NCBI RefSeq assembly: GCF_001280845.1 | Contig: NZ_LGHP01000001.1 | Span: forward strand, 4,567,777 to 4,631,776 | Reading direction: 5' to 3' | Length of the DNA stretch: 64,000 nt | Source of the DNA: Bacillus sp. FJAT-28004 | GTDB lineage: Bacteria > Bacillota > Bacilli > Paenibacillales > Paenibacillaceae | Part shown: one piece after another, positions 25,047-33,910 of the stretch | Layout: every line of letters begins with the position of its first letter | Numbering within the stretch: position 1 is the stretch's first letter | Translations under genes and position numbers: made by a program | The notes under the pieces: generated by a model | What the model was told of the DNA's origin: nothing | Database searches by the model: none | The model's input: only the letters and a program-made list of their open reading frames with translations

Positions 25047-25541
25047 TTAAGGTAGTTGCAATTCTGTGTCAGAAACCCTTACAGTTACCTTGCCGGACAC
25101 ACTTCCAGATGGTGTGGTGAAATCTATGTCGTGATTTCCACTCACCGCATTGTTGACTACGATTGTTATAGATTTATTAGCGGCAATATCATATGAGTAT
25201 GAATTACTGCCATATGAAACTGTAATTTGCATTTTTTCGTTTCTAGTATTTGTTGCATACAGGCGATAAGAAGAGTAGCCTGAGGGTTGGGTCCAACTAT
25301 GTCCACCGGTGCTTACGTTTTGATCTAATACAACGTAATTGTCACGAGGCTCTATAAAACTATTTGTTGAAATTTGCGGTTGTTCTACACTGCTTGTAGT
25401 ATCACCTGTAACGACAGGGCTTGAAATTTTGGATCCTCGAACTGAAGTAGATTCTATGGCAGATGCTGAAATAGGTACAGCAATTACCATTATTGTTGCT
25501 AAAGCTAAAGACAAAATAGCAGAAAAAAGTTTTTTCTTCAT
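25047..25541 (-). CDS. Secreted protein of unknown function
   Basis: A 164-residue protein with a clear Sec signal peptide: 'MKKKLFSAILSLALATIMVI' then 'AVPISASA', probable cleavage after ASA (about residue 28). The mature part has a Ser/Thr-rich linker and a beta-sandwich-like half ('YVVLDQNVSTGGHSWTQPSG', 'ITVSYGSNSYSYDIAANKSI', 'SGSVSGKVTVRVSD'). It contains no cysteine. GGAGG lies seven bases before the ATG. It may be a stand-alone surface-binding module. It is close to an orphan LytTR regulator (26338), so regulation by it is possible but unproven. Confidence 0.8.
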   Translation of the reverse strand: MKKKLFSAILSLALATIMVIAVPISASAIESTSVRGSKISSPVVTGDTTSSVEQPQISTNSFIEPRDNYVVLDQNVSTGGHSWTQPSGYSSYRLYATNTRNEKMQITVSYGSNSYSYDIAANKSITIVVNNAVSGNHDIDFTTPSGSVSGKVTVRVSDTELQLP

Positions 25542-26064
25542 GTATATTCCTCCATTTTTTTTGTATTTTGCTGCGATCTAGTTGGCTATTTAATATTACA
25601 ACACTCTTTAAACTCGAAAAATTACATAAAAGGAAAAACATATATTTTAATGCTATTGGTTAATTACTCAAACTTCGCAGCTTCAAATAGGCAGATAAGC
25701 CTTGAGATAACTAATTTATTCTTCTTTGATTATAGTAAGTAAGACTAAATGATGGCTGGCCAGCATATCAATGTCTCAACAATTAATAGAATATCAAAAA
25801 AAAGATAGAAAATGCATTATTATATGTCAAAACATTGAAAATAGACCTAAACAACAAATTATTACAATTCACTAGCTTGCATTAATCTTTCTTGAATATT
25901 CATAATTTTCTGTTAAATGAACATGCGAGCATAAAAGAATCCTAAGCAGAAATAAGACTTGCGAAACGAAATCTATGTTGGTCTTGACACAGAGGCACGC
26001 CTTTGTTTGGAGCCTTTGTTCGGTACGACACCCAAAGAGTACCGTTTCAAGAAATTCGTCGTTG
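25542..26064. other. AT-rich intergenic stretch without a clear gene
   Basis: About 520 bases, clearly richer in A and T than flanking chromosomal genes. It should hold the promoter of the 25047 gene. A short frame near 26000 reads 'LFGTTPKEYRFKK', reminiscent of the end of AraC-family proteins, but it has no start or upstream domain. Otherwise I see nothing. Confidence 0.5.
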
Positions 26065-26110
26065 AAAAAGCTTTCCGTGGTACGTATGAACCCCGGAAAG
26101 CTTTTTTTTT
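26065..26110 (+). terminator. Orphan rightward terminator
   Basis: AAAAAGCTTTCCG pairs with CGGAAAGCTTTTT, followed by nine T residues. No intact gene lies upstream on this strand, which supports a decayed gene or a small RNA. Confidence 0.75.
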
Positions 26111-26337
26111 GCGTATCTTGGTAAAATTACAGCGTTTTCTGTATTGTACAGGGGAAAAGTAGAGCGTATTTTTTTTATTAAAGTAGTAATTTGTCAGTTT
26201 TAACGAAATTCTAAGGATCCACAGCTAAGGTTGAACAAAGCAAGGAGGGGAGAAGAAAGCAGCTAAAGACTGAGTGGAAACATAACTACCAGTTATTTCA
26301 ACGAACTGCACAAGTCATAACTAGGAGAGTGAAAAGG

Positions 26338-27087
26338 GTGTTTCGAGTTGCTATTTGCACAGATGACCTTGTTTCTATTGAATCGTTACAAATCTTCTTG
26401 AAAAAAATTTCAAATAACATTTCTTTTGTTTTTGATATCCAATACTTTAAGTCTGGTGAAAAACTAATTCAATACTGTAATTGTATAGGTATGGAAAATG
26501 TACATATACTTATCCTTGATATGGATATAGAGGATGGAGTAAACTGGCTGGATACTGCGAAATCCGTACGTTCTTGTCCGAATAGCCAAGATGTTCAAAT
26601 TATTTTTATAAGTCATAATATAAGTAATATTTTAGAAAGCTTTGAAATTCGTCCTTTTCAATGTTTTCTTAAACCAATAACTTATGATTTATTTAAAGAG
26701 AAAATGATAACTCTTTGCAATTATATATTTTCTTCATTTAATCGCTTTCTAATTATTAAATCAGACGAAAATCAGGTAGTATTACGAATTAAGGAGATTA
26801 GAGCAATTGTAAAAGCGAAAGAAATCTTGAGTCAAAAAAGACTCATTGTGTTCACTGAGCAAGAAGAATATATTCTCAAAGGCTCACTGACCGAATATTC
26901 ACAAAAATTAGGGCGCTCATTTGTACATATTCACCGCTCAGTAATTGTTAATTTGGAATATGTTCAGATGTTCAATACCAATAATGTTATAATGATAAAC
27001 CAACAATCATACCCTATCGGGCGAACAAAACTGAAATTGCTCAAAGAAGCCTTTTCAAGTTATTCATTCGAAAATAGGGGGGGATGA
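26338..27087 (+). CDS. Orphan LytTR-type response regulator (AgrA/ComE-like)
   Basis: A 249-residue regulator. Receiver domain at ~1-120: 'VAICTDDLVSIESL' (acidic pair), 'ILILDMDIEDGVNWL' (phosphoacceptor Asp), 'VQIIFISHN' and 'QCFLKPITYDLF' (conserved Lys). LytTR DNA-binding domain at ~140-245: 'FVHIHRSVIVNLEYV' and 'QQSYPIGRTKLKLLKE'. Such regulators usually answer a peptide-sensing HPK10 kinase, but none is present nearby. The GTG at 26338 gives the normal 'MFRVAIC' start and stands ten bases from AGGAG; GTG 26329 is too close. It is AT-rich compared with neighbours, suggesting transfer. Confidence 0.9.
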   Translation: MFRVAICTDDLVSIESLQIFLKKISNNISFVFDIQYFKSGEKLIQYCNCIGMENVHILILDMDIEDGVNWLDTAKSVRSCPNSQDVQIIFISHNISNILESFEIRPFQCFLKPITYDLFKEKMITLCNYIFSSFNRFLIIKSDENQVVLRIKEIRAIVKAKEILSQKRLIVFTEQEEYILKGSLTEYSQKLGRSFVHIHRSVIVNLEYVQMFNTNNVIMINQQSYPIGRTKLKLLKEAFSSYSFENRGG

Positions 27088-27149
27088 CATCGTATTATCC
27101 GAGGAGAACTTATATGATCGCCTCGCCGATATTCGCATCTTGATTTGAA

Positions 27150-27208
27150 TGCACCCAGCGTTATGATTGTCTCCCAAAGACCGCCATAACGATAGGTGCA
27201 TTTTTAGT
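27150..27208. terminator. Terminator between the LytTR regulator and acyl-CoA synthetase genes
   Basis: AATGCACC pairs with GGTGCATT and CGTTATG with CATAACG inside it; the right side runs into TTTTTAGTTTTT. Confidence 0.75.
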
Positions 27209-27263
27209 TTTTGTCGTTATAAACAACGTAAAGCCTGTTTGAGTTGAGTATGTTGTATTCGTT

Positions 27264-28832
27264 TTAGTTAATCATACGTGTTCTACCAAGCCAATACGGT
27301 TTTCTCAGTTCAGATTTGTTCAGTTTTCCAACGGATGTTCGTGGGAGCGATTTAACGATTTCTAATCGCGCAGGTATTTTAAACTCGGCGATCTGTTCGA
27401 GACAAAATAACTTCAGATCACCTAAAGTCAGTTCTGAATCGTCTTTAAGGGACACCACCGCGGTTACTTCTTCGCCATCATCTGACATTGGTGTTCCTAT
27501 TACAGCGACCTCAAGAATGGAGGGATGTTTGCTTAGTACCTCCTCTACTTCTGAACAGTAAACATTTGAACCGTCTACAATAATGATATCTTTTTTGCGA
27601 TCCATGAGATATAAATAACCATCCTCATCAAACCTGCCTAAATCACCTGTATAGAGCCAACCATTTCGCAAGGTTTTGTTCGTTTCCTCTTGATTATTCC
27701 AGTAACCAAGCATGATTTGATCTCCCTTACAAATAATTTCGCCTGTTTCTCCTTGTTTGACATCATGACCGAGGTCGTCGATGATACGTATATGGAATGC
27801 TTTTTGTCCTAAAAATGGCATATTCGCAGGGTTGCCCACTGATAATAATCGGTTTAGCTTACCTGCATGGAAGCATTGGTTTATGTTTAAAAAACTAATG
27901 AATTGACCGCTTTCTGTTTGTGAATATACTTCTGTTATTTGTGCGTTTGGGAAAATATCTAATGCTTGGTGAAATAATTTCTCATTGATGGGGGCTCCGC
28001 CGCATGAGATTCCTTCTATAGAGTGGAGACTGCGGGATTTGATATTTTCCAAATGGACAATATCTCGGAATAATAGCCCGACAGTACCCAGATACTTGAT
28101 TCGTTCACGTTCAATGATGTCAACGACCTCTTCAGCCCGAACGGGGTAGTCATTCGGATAAATGAGACATCCTCCTTCATATAAGGTCGTCCACAAAATA
28201 AACTGACCAGTTAAATGCGCTTGATTCATAACGATTGATTTTTTAGTAGGATGATGTCCTCCGCCCCTCTCTAGGTTCATAAAGGACCAATTGCGAATAT
28301 GGCGATGTGAATGCATCACGCCTTTGGAACGGCCCGTCGTACCGCCTGTATAAATAATAAGCGCTATATCATCAAGGTCTGCTTCATGCCACTCCGAGAG
28401 AGACGGACAATCGGTAATAAAAGACTGCAATGACAGGGGAGAATGATCTGAGCGGCATGATATAAAATGTGCAATAGGCAGTGAAGATAAGGATTCTAAT
28501 AGCTGAGATTGTTCGGAGCTGTAGACGAGTGCAACCGGAGCGGCATCTTGGACAATTTGTTTGATTTCATTTGCAGCTAATCCGGGAAAGATCGTTACAG
28601 GAATGGCACCAATGGCAACCGCAGCAAGTTCGGCAATAGCGAGGTACGGTGACGGGTGACTAAGAAGGGCAATACGATCACCTGGCTTGATTGCAAGATC
28701 ATGAAATCCTTGTGCGACACGGTTAACCTTATTAAATAACTGTTCATAAGTAAGGGTTTCAATCTTATCCTTCGTTGCGTCATTCGTTGGATGCATCTGA
28801 GCAGCCTTCGGCAATATTTTGGAAAGCAGCAT
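27264..28832 (-). CDS. AMP-dependent acyl-CoA synthetase/ligase
   Basis: A 522-residue ANL-family adenylate-forming enzyme that activates an acyl acid with ATP and CoA. The P-loop-like motif is 'IIYTGGTTGRSKGVMHSH' (about 165-182). 'ITEVYSQTESGQ' is A5, 'YTGDLGRFDEDGYLYLMDR' is A7/A8 with the hinge Asp, and the C-terminal 'PRTSVGKLNKSELR' carries the catalytic Lys. ATG 28832 is eight bases from GGAGG; an earlier in-frame start lacks a site. Substrate is likely a fatty or aromatic acid, which sequence alone does not settle. It is divergent from the sigma-factor-like gene at 29024. Confidence 0.92.
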   Translation of the reverse strand: MLLSKILPKAAQMHPTNDATKDKIETLTYEQLFNKVNRVAQGFHDLAIKPGDRIALLSHPSPYLAIAELAAVAIGAIPVTIFPGLAANEIKQIVQDAAPVALVYSSEQSQLLESLSSLPIAHFISCRSDHSPLSLQSFITDCPSLSEWHEADLDDIALIIYTGGTTGRSKGVMHSHRHIRNWSFMNLERGGGHHPTKKSIVMNQAHLTGQFILWTTLYEGGCLIYPNDYPVRAEEVVDIIERERIKYLGTVGLLFRDIVHLENIKSRSLHSIEGISCGGAPINEKLFHQALDIFPNAQITEVYSQTESGQFISFLNINQCFHAGKLNRLLSVGNPANMPFLGQKAFHIRIIDDLGHDVKQGETGEIICKGDQIMLGYWNNQEETNKTLRNGWLYTGDLGRFDEDGYLYLMDRKKDIIIVDGSNVYCSEVEEVLSKHPSILEVAVIGTPMSDDGEEVTAVVSLKDDSELTLGDLKLFCLEQIAEFKIPARLEIVKSLPRTSVGKLNKSELRKPYWLGRTRMIN

Positions 28833-29023
28833 ATCATAACCTCCTAAATGAAATATTATCGACAAAACCCATGAATTTACTATGCTATTAAAACGTAACA
28901 GGTTGCAGCGTTGGCAGCAAATTGTTTTTCCTTATAGAAAAATAATCATTTTTTTATAAAATGACCAACCAATCCGTCATTGCAGCTACTTATATACCAT
29001 ACCACTGCCAAAGGAGGTGCCAT

Positions 29024-30673
29024 ATGACAGCACAAAACCTACTTGACGATTCGCTTCTGCAAAGCTATTCGAGAAAAATATTCGGCTTTGCTCTCTCGAA
29101 AACGGGACATGAACAAAATGCAAAGGATTTGTCCCAGGAAATATTATTGGCGTTGTACCGATCGCTTCAGACAGGCAAGGAGGTGAACAACATGGACGCA
29201 TGGGTTCACACGATCTGCTGCTATACTTGGAGCAATTATTTGGCGAAGGAAAAGCGCCATTGGAATCATTCGAATGTCGAACATATATCGTCTCTACCTA
29301 ACACGAATACTGAGCTCTTAGCGGAGGATACGGAAGAGTTGCTGGAAAACATGCGGCTTGAAATCGCATATTTGTCGCGTCTACACCGAGACATTACCAT
29401 TCATTATTATTACGAGGGGCAGAGTGTCGAGCAGATCGCGAAGCGCTTGCAAATTGCAGCAGGGACGGTGAAGTGGCATCTCTTTGAAGTGCGTAAAAAG
29501 CTGAAGGAGGCTATAAAAATGGAGCAAGCTGCCGATAGATTAAGCTATAACCCAGTAAGGATGATAGTTGGTCACAGTGGAACACCGGGCCCCAATAATG
29601 AGCCGAACTGTTATTTCAATTCCATGCTAATATCGAATATCTGTGTTACAATTTATGAAAAGCCTTTGACCATTGAAGAGATCGCGCGCAAAATCGGGGC
29701 TGCCAGCGCCTATGTTGAGGATGAGCTTCAGAAGTTGGAGAAATCGGATTTAGTGCGGCAAGTGGGCAAAGGGAAGTACCAGACGAACTTTATTATAGAA
29801 ACGATGCGCAGCCTATCCACTGAAACTGACTATTTCAAATCCAAAGCAGAAGAGCTCGCGGAAGAAATATATGCATGTGTAGCGGGAAAATTGGAAGAAA
29901 TACGCGCTTTAGCTTTTCATGGCACGCATTTGAACGAAACGTTCCTTTTATGGACTTTAATTCCTTATGCCATTTGGACGCAGTACTATCAAGTGAAGGA
30001 TGAATCGTATTATGTGCAATACCAGCCGGATGAAAGAAAAGATGGCGGGAAGTATATTGTGACTGCTTCTATTCTTTATAGCGATGAGGAGTACCGCAGC
30101 AGCTTGCCTAATCATGAGATTGTTCGCAAATATGCGACGAATGGCATTAAAACGCGCAACAGCCATTACCATGGCGGACTTCAAATGGAGTCATGGTGGT
30201 CGGGTATGACGTGGAGAGACTTTAACGCTCCCGATCTGGATGACTTATCAAGGGTCCTAGAGCTTATAGAGAGCGGAGCTTCCCACTCGGAATATGATCG
30301 GATCATAATTAGCAGATTGGTCGAAAAAGGCTTTGTGTCCATGGAGAGCGGTAATCTAGAATGTTTGGTTCCATTCTTTACTGCCTCTCAGCATGAAGCG
30401 CTGAACCGTATATTGGATCAAGCATTTAATGAGAACAGCTTTAAAAAGAAAGTAGATCAGATCTATGAGGATATGATATCCGTATGCAGGAAGGATGCAC
30501 CGTCGTTTATATCCGACAAAGAGATTGTGTACAAAGCAATGAATGATGGGATGACGCTTGTTTTTGCGGTAATGGAATATTTGGAGCGTAAACATATTTT
30601 GGCTGTGCCTGCCGATGCCGAGAAAAAACGACTTACCACAATAGTTTGGCAATTTCCATCCAGCAACCAGTAG
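29024..30673 (+). CDS. ECF-type sigma factor with long C-terminal extension
   Basis: A 549-residue protein; ordinary ECF sigma factors have about 180. Sigma region 2 is at ~13-75 ('SYSRKIFGFALSKTGHEQNA', 'KDLSQEILLALYRSL'), region 4 at ~120-170 ('SVEQIAKRLQIAAGTVKWHL' then 'FEVRKKLKEA'). A winged-helix-like segment follows ('LTIEEIARKIGAASAYVEDE' then 'LQKLEKSDLVRQVGKGKY', ~210-265) and then ~280 residues with no recognised domain, perhaps a sensor. I see no separate anti-sigma gene, so the C-terminus may regulate it. ATG 29024 follows AAAGGAGG at seven bases; an earlier ATG at 28961 is rejected. Confidence 0.88.
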   Translation: MTAQNLLDDSLLQSYSRKIFGFALSKTGHEQNAKDLSQEILLALYRSLQTGKEVNNMDAWVHTICCYTWSNYLAKEKRHWNHSNVEHISSLPNTNTELLAEDTEELLENMRLEIAYLSRLHRDITIHYYYEGQSVEQIAKRLQIAAGTVKWHLFEVRKKLKEAIKMEQAADRLSYNPVRMIVGHSGTPGPNNEPNCYFNSMLISNICVTIYEKPLTIEEIARKIGAASAYVEDELQKLEKSDLVRQVGKGKYQTNFIIETMRSLSTETDYFKSKAEELAEEIYACVAGKLEEIRALAFHGTHLNETFLLWTLIPYAIWTQYYQVKDESYYVQYQPDERKDGGKYIVTASILYSDEEYRSSLPNHEIVRKYATNGIKTRNSHYHGGLQMESWWSGMTWRDFNAPDLDDLSRVLELIESGASHSEYDRIIISRLVEKGFVSMESGNLECLVPFFTASQHEALNRILDQAFNENSFKKKVDQIYEDMISVCRKDAPSFISDKEIVYKAMNDGMTLVFAVMEYLERKHILAVPADAEKKRLTTIVWQFPSSNQ

Positions 30674-30689
30674 CTGAATAACACAAAAG

Positions 30690-30731
30690 GGGCTGTTCCC
30701 AAAGTAAAGTATTCTACTTTGGGAACAGCCT
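30690..30731. terminator. Bidirectional terminator between sigma factor and XRE-cupin genes
   Basis: Perfect 16-base arms beginning GGCTGTTCCC (30691) and ending GGGAACAGCC (30730) enclose an eight-base loop between convergent genes. Confidence 0.88.
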
Positions 30732-30735
30732 CTTG

Positions 30736-31290
30736 TTAAGACGGATAATAAATCACCATACTGATTCTCACAATGGAATTACCTGAATTGTGATAAACAT
30801 GGGGAGCATCTGCTTTAAACCGTATGGAATCGCCCGTCTTCACTGTATATTCTTCATTATTTACACGAACGGTAAGCTCACCCTCAAACACGGTTAAAAA
30901 CTCCTGAGTTCCTTCCTTGTGTGATTCAGAACTCAAATAAGCGCCTATTTCCATATCAACCGAATACATTTCAAAACGTCTGCCTTCTTCAAAGGGGAAA
31001 AACGGATAAAGCAGAAATCTACCGTTATCTTCTGTTAGTGTTTGTATTTCATTTTTGCGAACGATAACTGTATCGGATTGTGGTTCGTTAATGAGGGAAG
31101 TGAATGAAACTTTTAAACCATTAGCTATTTTCCAAACGGTTCCAATAGTAGGGTTTGATTCGCCGCGTTCGATTTGTCCTAACATCGTTTTGCTGACCCC
31201 TGTCATTTCTGCAACCTTATCAAGACTAAGCTTTTGTAGTTCCCGCAGGTGTTTTAGGTTATTGGCAAGTACATAATTAATGTCTTCCAA
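30736..31290 (-). CDS. XRE-family regulator with C-terminal cupin domain
   Basis: A 184-residue regulator. Residues ~9-65 form a lambda-repressor-like helix-turn-helix ('LSLDKVAEMTGVSKTMLGQI', then 'ERGESNPTIGTVWKIANGL'). Residues ~110-180 are a cupin ('SHKEGTQEFLTVFEGELTV', 'TGDSIRFKADAPHVYHN'), which probably binds a small ligand. The start is TTG 31290, nine bases from GGAGG. It is divergent from a LysE-type exporter, with a perfect palindrome between them, so it likely controls export of an amino-acid-like compound. This arrangement is common for such regulators. Confidence 0.9.
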   Translation of the reverse strand: MEDINYVLANNLKHLRELQKLSLDKVAEMTGVSKTMLGQIERGESNPTIGTVWKIANGLKVSFTSLINEPQSDTVIVRKNEIQTLTEDNGRFLLYPFFPFEEGRRFEMYSVDMEIGAYLSSESHKEGTQEFLTVFEGELTVRVNNEEYTVKTGDSIRFKADAPHVYHNSGNSIVRISMVIYYPS

Positions 31291-31340
31291 AATAACTAGC
31301 CTCCTCTATTGTGCGCTATAGCGTTCATAATGTATAATCA

Positions 31341-31356
31341 TAACGTATATACGTTA
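31341..31356. promoter_or_regulatory. Palindromic operator between XRE-cupin and LysE genes
   Basis: TAACGTATATACGTTA is a perfect 16-bp palindrome in the divergent promoter region. A second short palindrome, CGCTATAGCG, lies at 31314-31323 nearer the regulator start. The larger one is the likely regulator site. Confidence 0.65.
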
Positions 31357-31404
31357 AAGAGTACATCTTGTTCAAGTATAGCACACGAGAGGCGGATTTA
31401 AATA

Positions 31405-31989
31405 ATGGCTTTAACTCCTTTTTTGATTTATGTTATTGTGAACACATTTACGCCAGGGCCAAATAACATCATGGCGATGTCTAATGCGAGCCGATATGGA
31501 ATGAAGAGGTCTATTCGTTTTCTGTTTGGTGTAGCAACTGGTTTCTTACTATTAATGCTGCTATGTTGTTATTTCAATCTGTTATTATATAGCTTCGTTC
31601 CTAAAATGAAATTTGTAATGAATATGTTAGGAAGCCTGTATATGGCTTATCTTGCATTTAAAATTATGAAGAGTAGACCACACAATAGTGATGGAGATAA
31701 TCATGGGCAGCTGAACTCATTTGTATCTGGCATGCTGCTGCAATTCGTTAATTTCAAGGTGATATTATATGGGATTACAGCGATTTCGACGTTCATCATG
31801 CCATTTTACAAATCAAATATAAGTTTATTATTGTTTTCGATTTTCCTTGCCTTTGTAGGACTGGTAGCAACATCCTGCTGGGCTGTTTTTGGTGCATTAT
31901 TTCAAAAGTTCCTCTCTAGACATGAGAAAAAGTTCAATGTATTCATGGGATTATTATTGATTTATAGTGCAATTTCAATGCATTTGTAG
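31405..31989 (+). CDS. LysE/RhtB-family exporter
   Basis: A 194-residue membrane protein with about six predicted helices. It opens with the LysE/RhtB-like region 'FLIYVIVNTFTPGPNNIMAM', where TPGPN is conserved, and continues with 'LFGVATGFLLLMLLCC', 'MLGSLYMAYLAFKIMK' and 'QFVNFKVILYGITAISTF'. Family members export amino acids such as cysteine, threonine or lysine. It is divergent from the XRE-cupin regulator, which may sense the exported compound. Substrate unknown. Confidence 0.9.
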   Translation: MALTPFLIYVIVNTFTPGPNNIMAMSNASRYGMKRSIRFLFGVATGFLLLMLLCCYFNLLLYSFVPKMKFVMNMLGSLYMAYLAFKIMKSRPHNSDGDNHGQLNSFVSGMLLQFVNFKVILYGITAISTFIMPFYKSNISLLLFSIFLAFVGLVATSCWAVFGALFQKFLSRHEKKFNVFMGLLLIYSAISMHL

Positions 31990-32048
31990 GGGATGGTTCA
32001 AACAGAAGGGCATGATAGTTGAGCTAAAATTGCTGCAACTCTTAGTTT

Positions 32049-32945
32049 CTACTCCTTGCCATGACGTATGAATAGCCATACGCCAAACAAGATGAGTACG
32101 CCGGCGGCCATCTGATAAGCCGTCAACGCTTCCTTTAATAGAGCCCAAGCGAGCACTGATGCGATGACTGGCTCACCGAGGACAGCCATCGATACGGCTG
32201 CAGCACTCATATGCTTCAGCAGCCAATTGAACAAGTAATGCCCGAACAACGTCGGAACGATCGCGAGCAGCAAGAAAATACCCCATTCCTGCGGACTGTA
32301 GCCCGTGAAGGAATTGCCGCGAACGAGATTGTAGACGGCGAGTGAAGTAGCAGCAAGTGCGAATACCCAGAAATTATAAGTAAATGCGCTCATATCCTTA
32401 CGCAATTCTTTGCCGATCATCATATGAACTGCTACTGCTGCCGCACCTAGAAAGGACAGAACGTCGCCGATAAGAGCATCTCTCGAGAGGGAAAAGTCTC
32501 CCGATGCTATGACGATGGAGCCGATAATTGCAATCCCCATACCCCATAGCATCATGCGATTTGCCTTAATACGGAACAGCCAGTAAGAGCCGAGCATGAC
32601 CATAACCGGTTCCAGCGTCAAAATAACGGTAGAGCTTGCGACCGTGGTTAGCCGCAGTGAAGCCATCCATAACAAGAAATGCAGGCCGAGCATCACGCCG
32701 GAAAGGGTTAGCATTCTCCACTGTTTGGCACTGAGATGGAACAATTCAGCGCGGTATTTAAAGACGAGCGGCAGCATAAGGAGGTTGGTTAAATAAAGTC
32801 TGTACATGGCGATGACGGCAACGTCAGCATTTGACCAACGAACAAAAATGGAAGAAAAAGATATAGCGATGATACCAATGATGTATAGTAATTCATAAGT
32901 GGCAAAAGACTTGGTGCTGCGATTCATAGTTGCAATTTCTCCCAT
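32049..32945 (-). CDS. EamA (DMT superfamily) transporter
   Basis: A 298-residue membrane protein with ten predicted helices arranged as two EamA repeats (~20-150 and ~165-295). Landmarks are 'FSSIFVRWSNADVAVIAMYR', 'LGLHFLLWMASLRLT' and 'LEPVMVMLGSYWL' in the first half and 'LGEPVIASVLAWALLKEALT' in the second. Such proteins export or import metabolites; substrate unknown. I keep the ATG at 32945, which lies just after GGGGG in a terminator arm; an internal ATG at 32927, after GGGAG, is equally possible. It is oriented with the exonuclease gene upstream. Confidence 0.88.
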   Translation of the reverse strand: MGEIATMNRSTKSFATYELLYIIGIIAISFSSIFVRWSNADVAVIAMYRLYLTNLLMLPLVFKYRAELFHLSAKQWRMLTLSGVMLGLHFLLWMASLRLTTVASSTVILTLEPVMVMLGSYWLFRIKANRMMLWGMGIAIIGSIVIASGDFSLSRDALIGDVLSFLGAAAVAVHMMIGKELRKDMSAFTYNFWVFALAATSLAVYNLVRGNSFTGYSPQEWGIFLLLAIVPTLFGHYLFNWLLKHMSAAAVSMAVLGEPVIASVLAWALLKEALTAYQMAAGVLILFGVWLFIRHGKE

Positions 32946-32954
32946 ACTTATAAA

Positions 32955-32999
32955 CCCCCTGAGCCCATTCGCAGCATCTGCGATTGAAGGATCAGGGGG
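32955..32999 (-). terminator. Hairpin between the exonuclease and EamA genes
   Basis: CCCCCTGA (32955-32962) pairs with TCAGGGGG (32992-32999), and an inner CGCAG/CTGCG stem is visible. Tails are only weakly T-rich. Confidence 0.6.
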
Positions 33000-33039
33000 C
33001 TTTGTTATATTTATGACAAAACGAGAACAGTTCGAGCGG

Positions 33040-33816
33040 CTATCCGGCTTGTCCGGCTGATGTTTTCCCAGCCTTTTCTAGTTCTGCATCAAAATATTGC
33101 TGAAGCTCCGTCACTTTTCGTACGTCCTCGAACGAAGCTTTACCCGCTAAATAACGTTCAGCGAAAACTTCCCACTGCGGAACGATCTTCTGCGCGTTCA
33201 TGGAGCGAATCGCGTTTTTTACCATTCTGCGTTCCTTTGCATTTGTGTACATATCCTTGAACTGCTGTTTGAGCTCAAAATCCAGCTCGTCAAAAATTTT
33301 ACGGAACACTTCAGCGGTCATACGAGCATCGTCGAGTGCCCGGTGCGCTGAGCCTTCGGCCGTTATTTCAAGATCAATGAGCGCAGCTTCGACGCTGACA
33401 TCGTTAGTTACGTTCTTGTAGCGAATATAACCCTTTAATAGGTCGAAATAATCGGCAGCCATCCAGAAGCTGTCATCCAGCTTATGCATGCGCGTATCGT
33501 AGACGATCCTCTTCAAATCCTCGCCGCCCCAAGTGAACAGCATGAAGGAGTCGCTTTTTTTCAGCCATGCTGTGAAATCCCCAATGACTTTCGGGAATCG
33601 GCTTGCCACGTCGATGTCTTCCTGTGGAATGCCTGTTTTTTTCTTAATGAAGCTGTTCAGCTTGGAGAAATAAATCGGTCTAATCAATGTGGAAAATTCA
33701 TCTACCTGTTCAAGTGAACGATTGAGACGAACCGCGCCAATTTCAATAACCTCCATAGGTAATTCGCTTGCAAACTTTCGTCCGTTAAATTCAATATCCA
33801 ATATAATGTAGTCCAA
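33040..33816 (-). CDS. DEDDh 3'-5' exonuclease (DnaQ-like)
   Basis: A 258-residue DnaQ-fold exonuclease. Metal ligands are Asp and Glu in 'YIILDIEFNGRK' (residues 3-14), an Asp near 100 in 'WGGEDLKRIVYD', and 'GSAHRALDDARMTAEVF' with the catalytic His and final Asp (about 155-171). It resembles KapD, an inhibitor of the sporulation phosphorelay pathway in Bacillus, but this is only a similarity of architecture. The start is TTG 33816, eight bases from GGAGG. It has no operon partner apart from the EamA gene. Confidence 0.9.
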   Translation of the reverse strand: MDYIILDIEFNGRKFASELPMEVIEIGAVRLNRSLEQVDEFSTLIRPIYFSKLNSFIKKKTGIPQEDIDVASRFPKVIGDFTAWLKKSDSFMLFTWGGEDLKRIVYDTRMHKLDDSFWMAADYFDLLKGYIRYKNVTNDVSVEAALIDLEITAEGSAHRALDDARMTAEVFRKIFDELDFELKQQFKDMYTNAKERRMVKNAIRSMNAQKIVPQWEVFAERYLAGKASFEDVRKVTELQQYFDAELEKAGKTSAGQAG

Positions 33817-33910
33817 AATCGTAACCTCCGATAGATAGCCTGTGTTATCTATTCTATCAGAAAAAGTTATCCAGATGGAAACTACAATATGGTAGAACGT
33901 CGCAGCAGGT

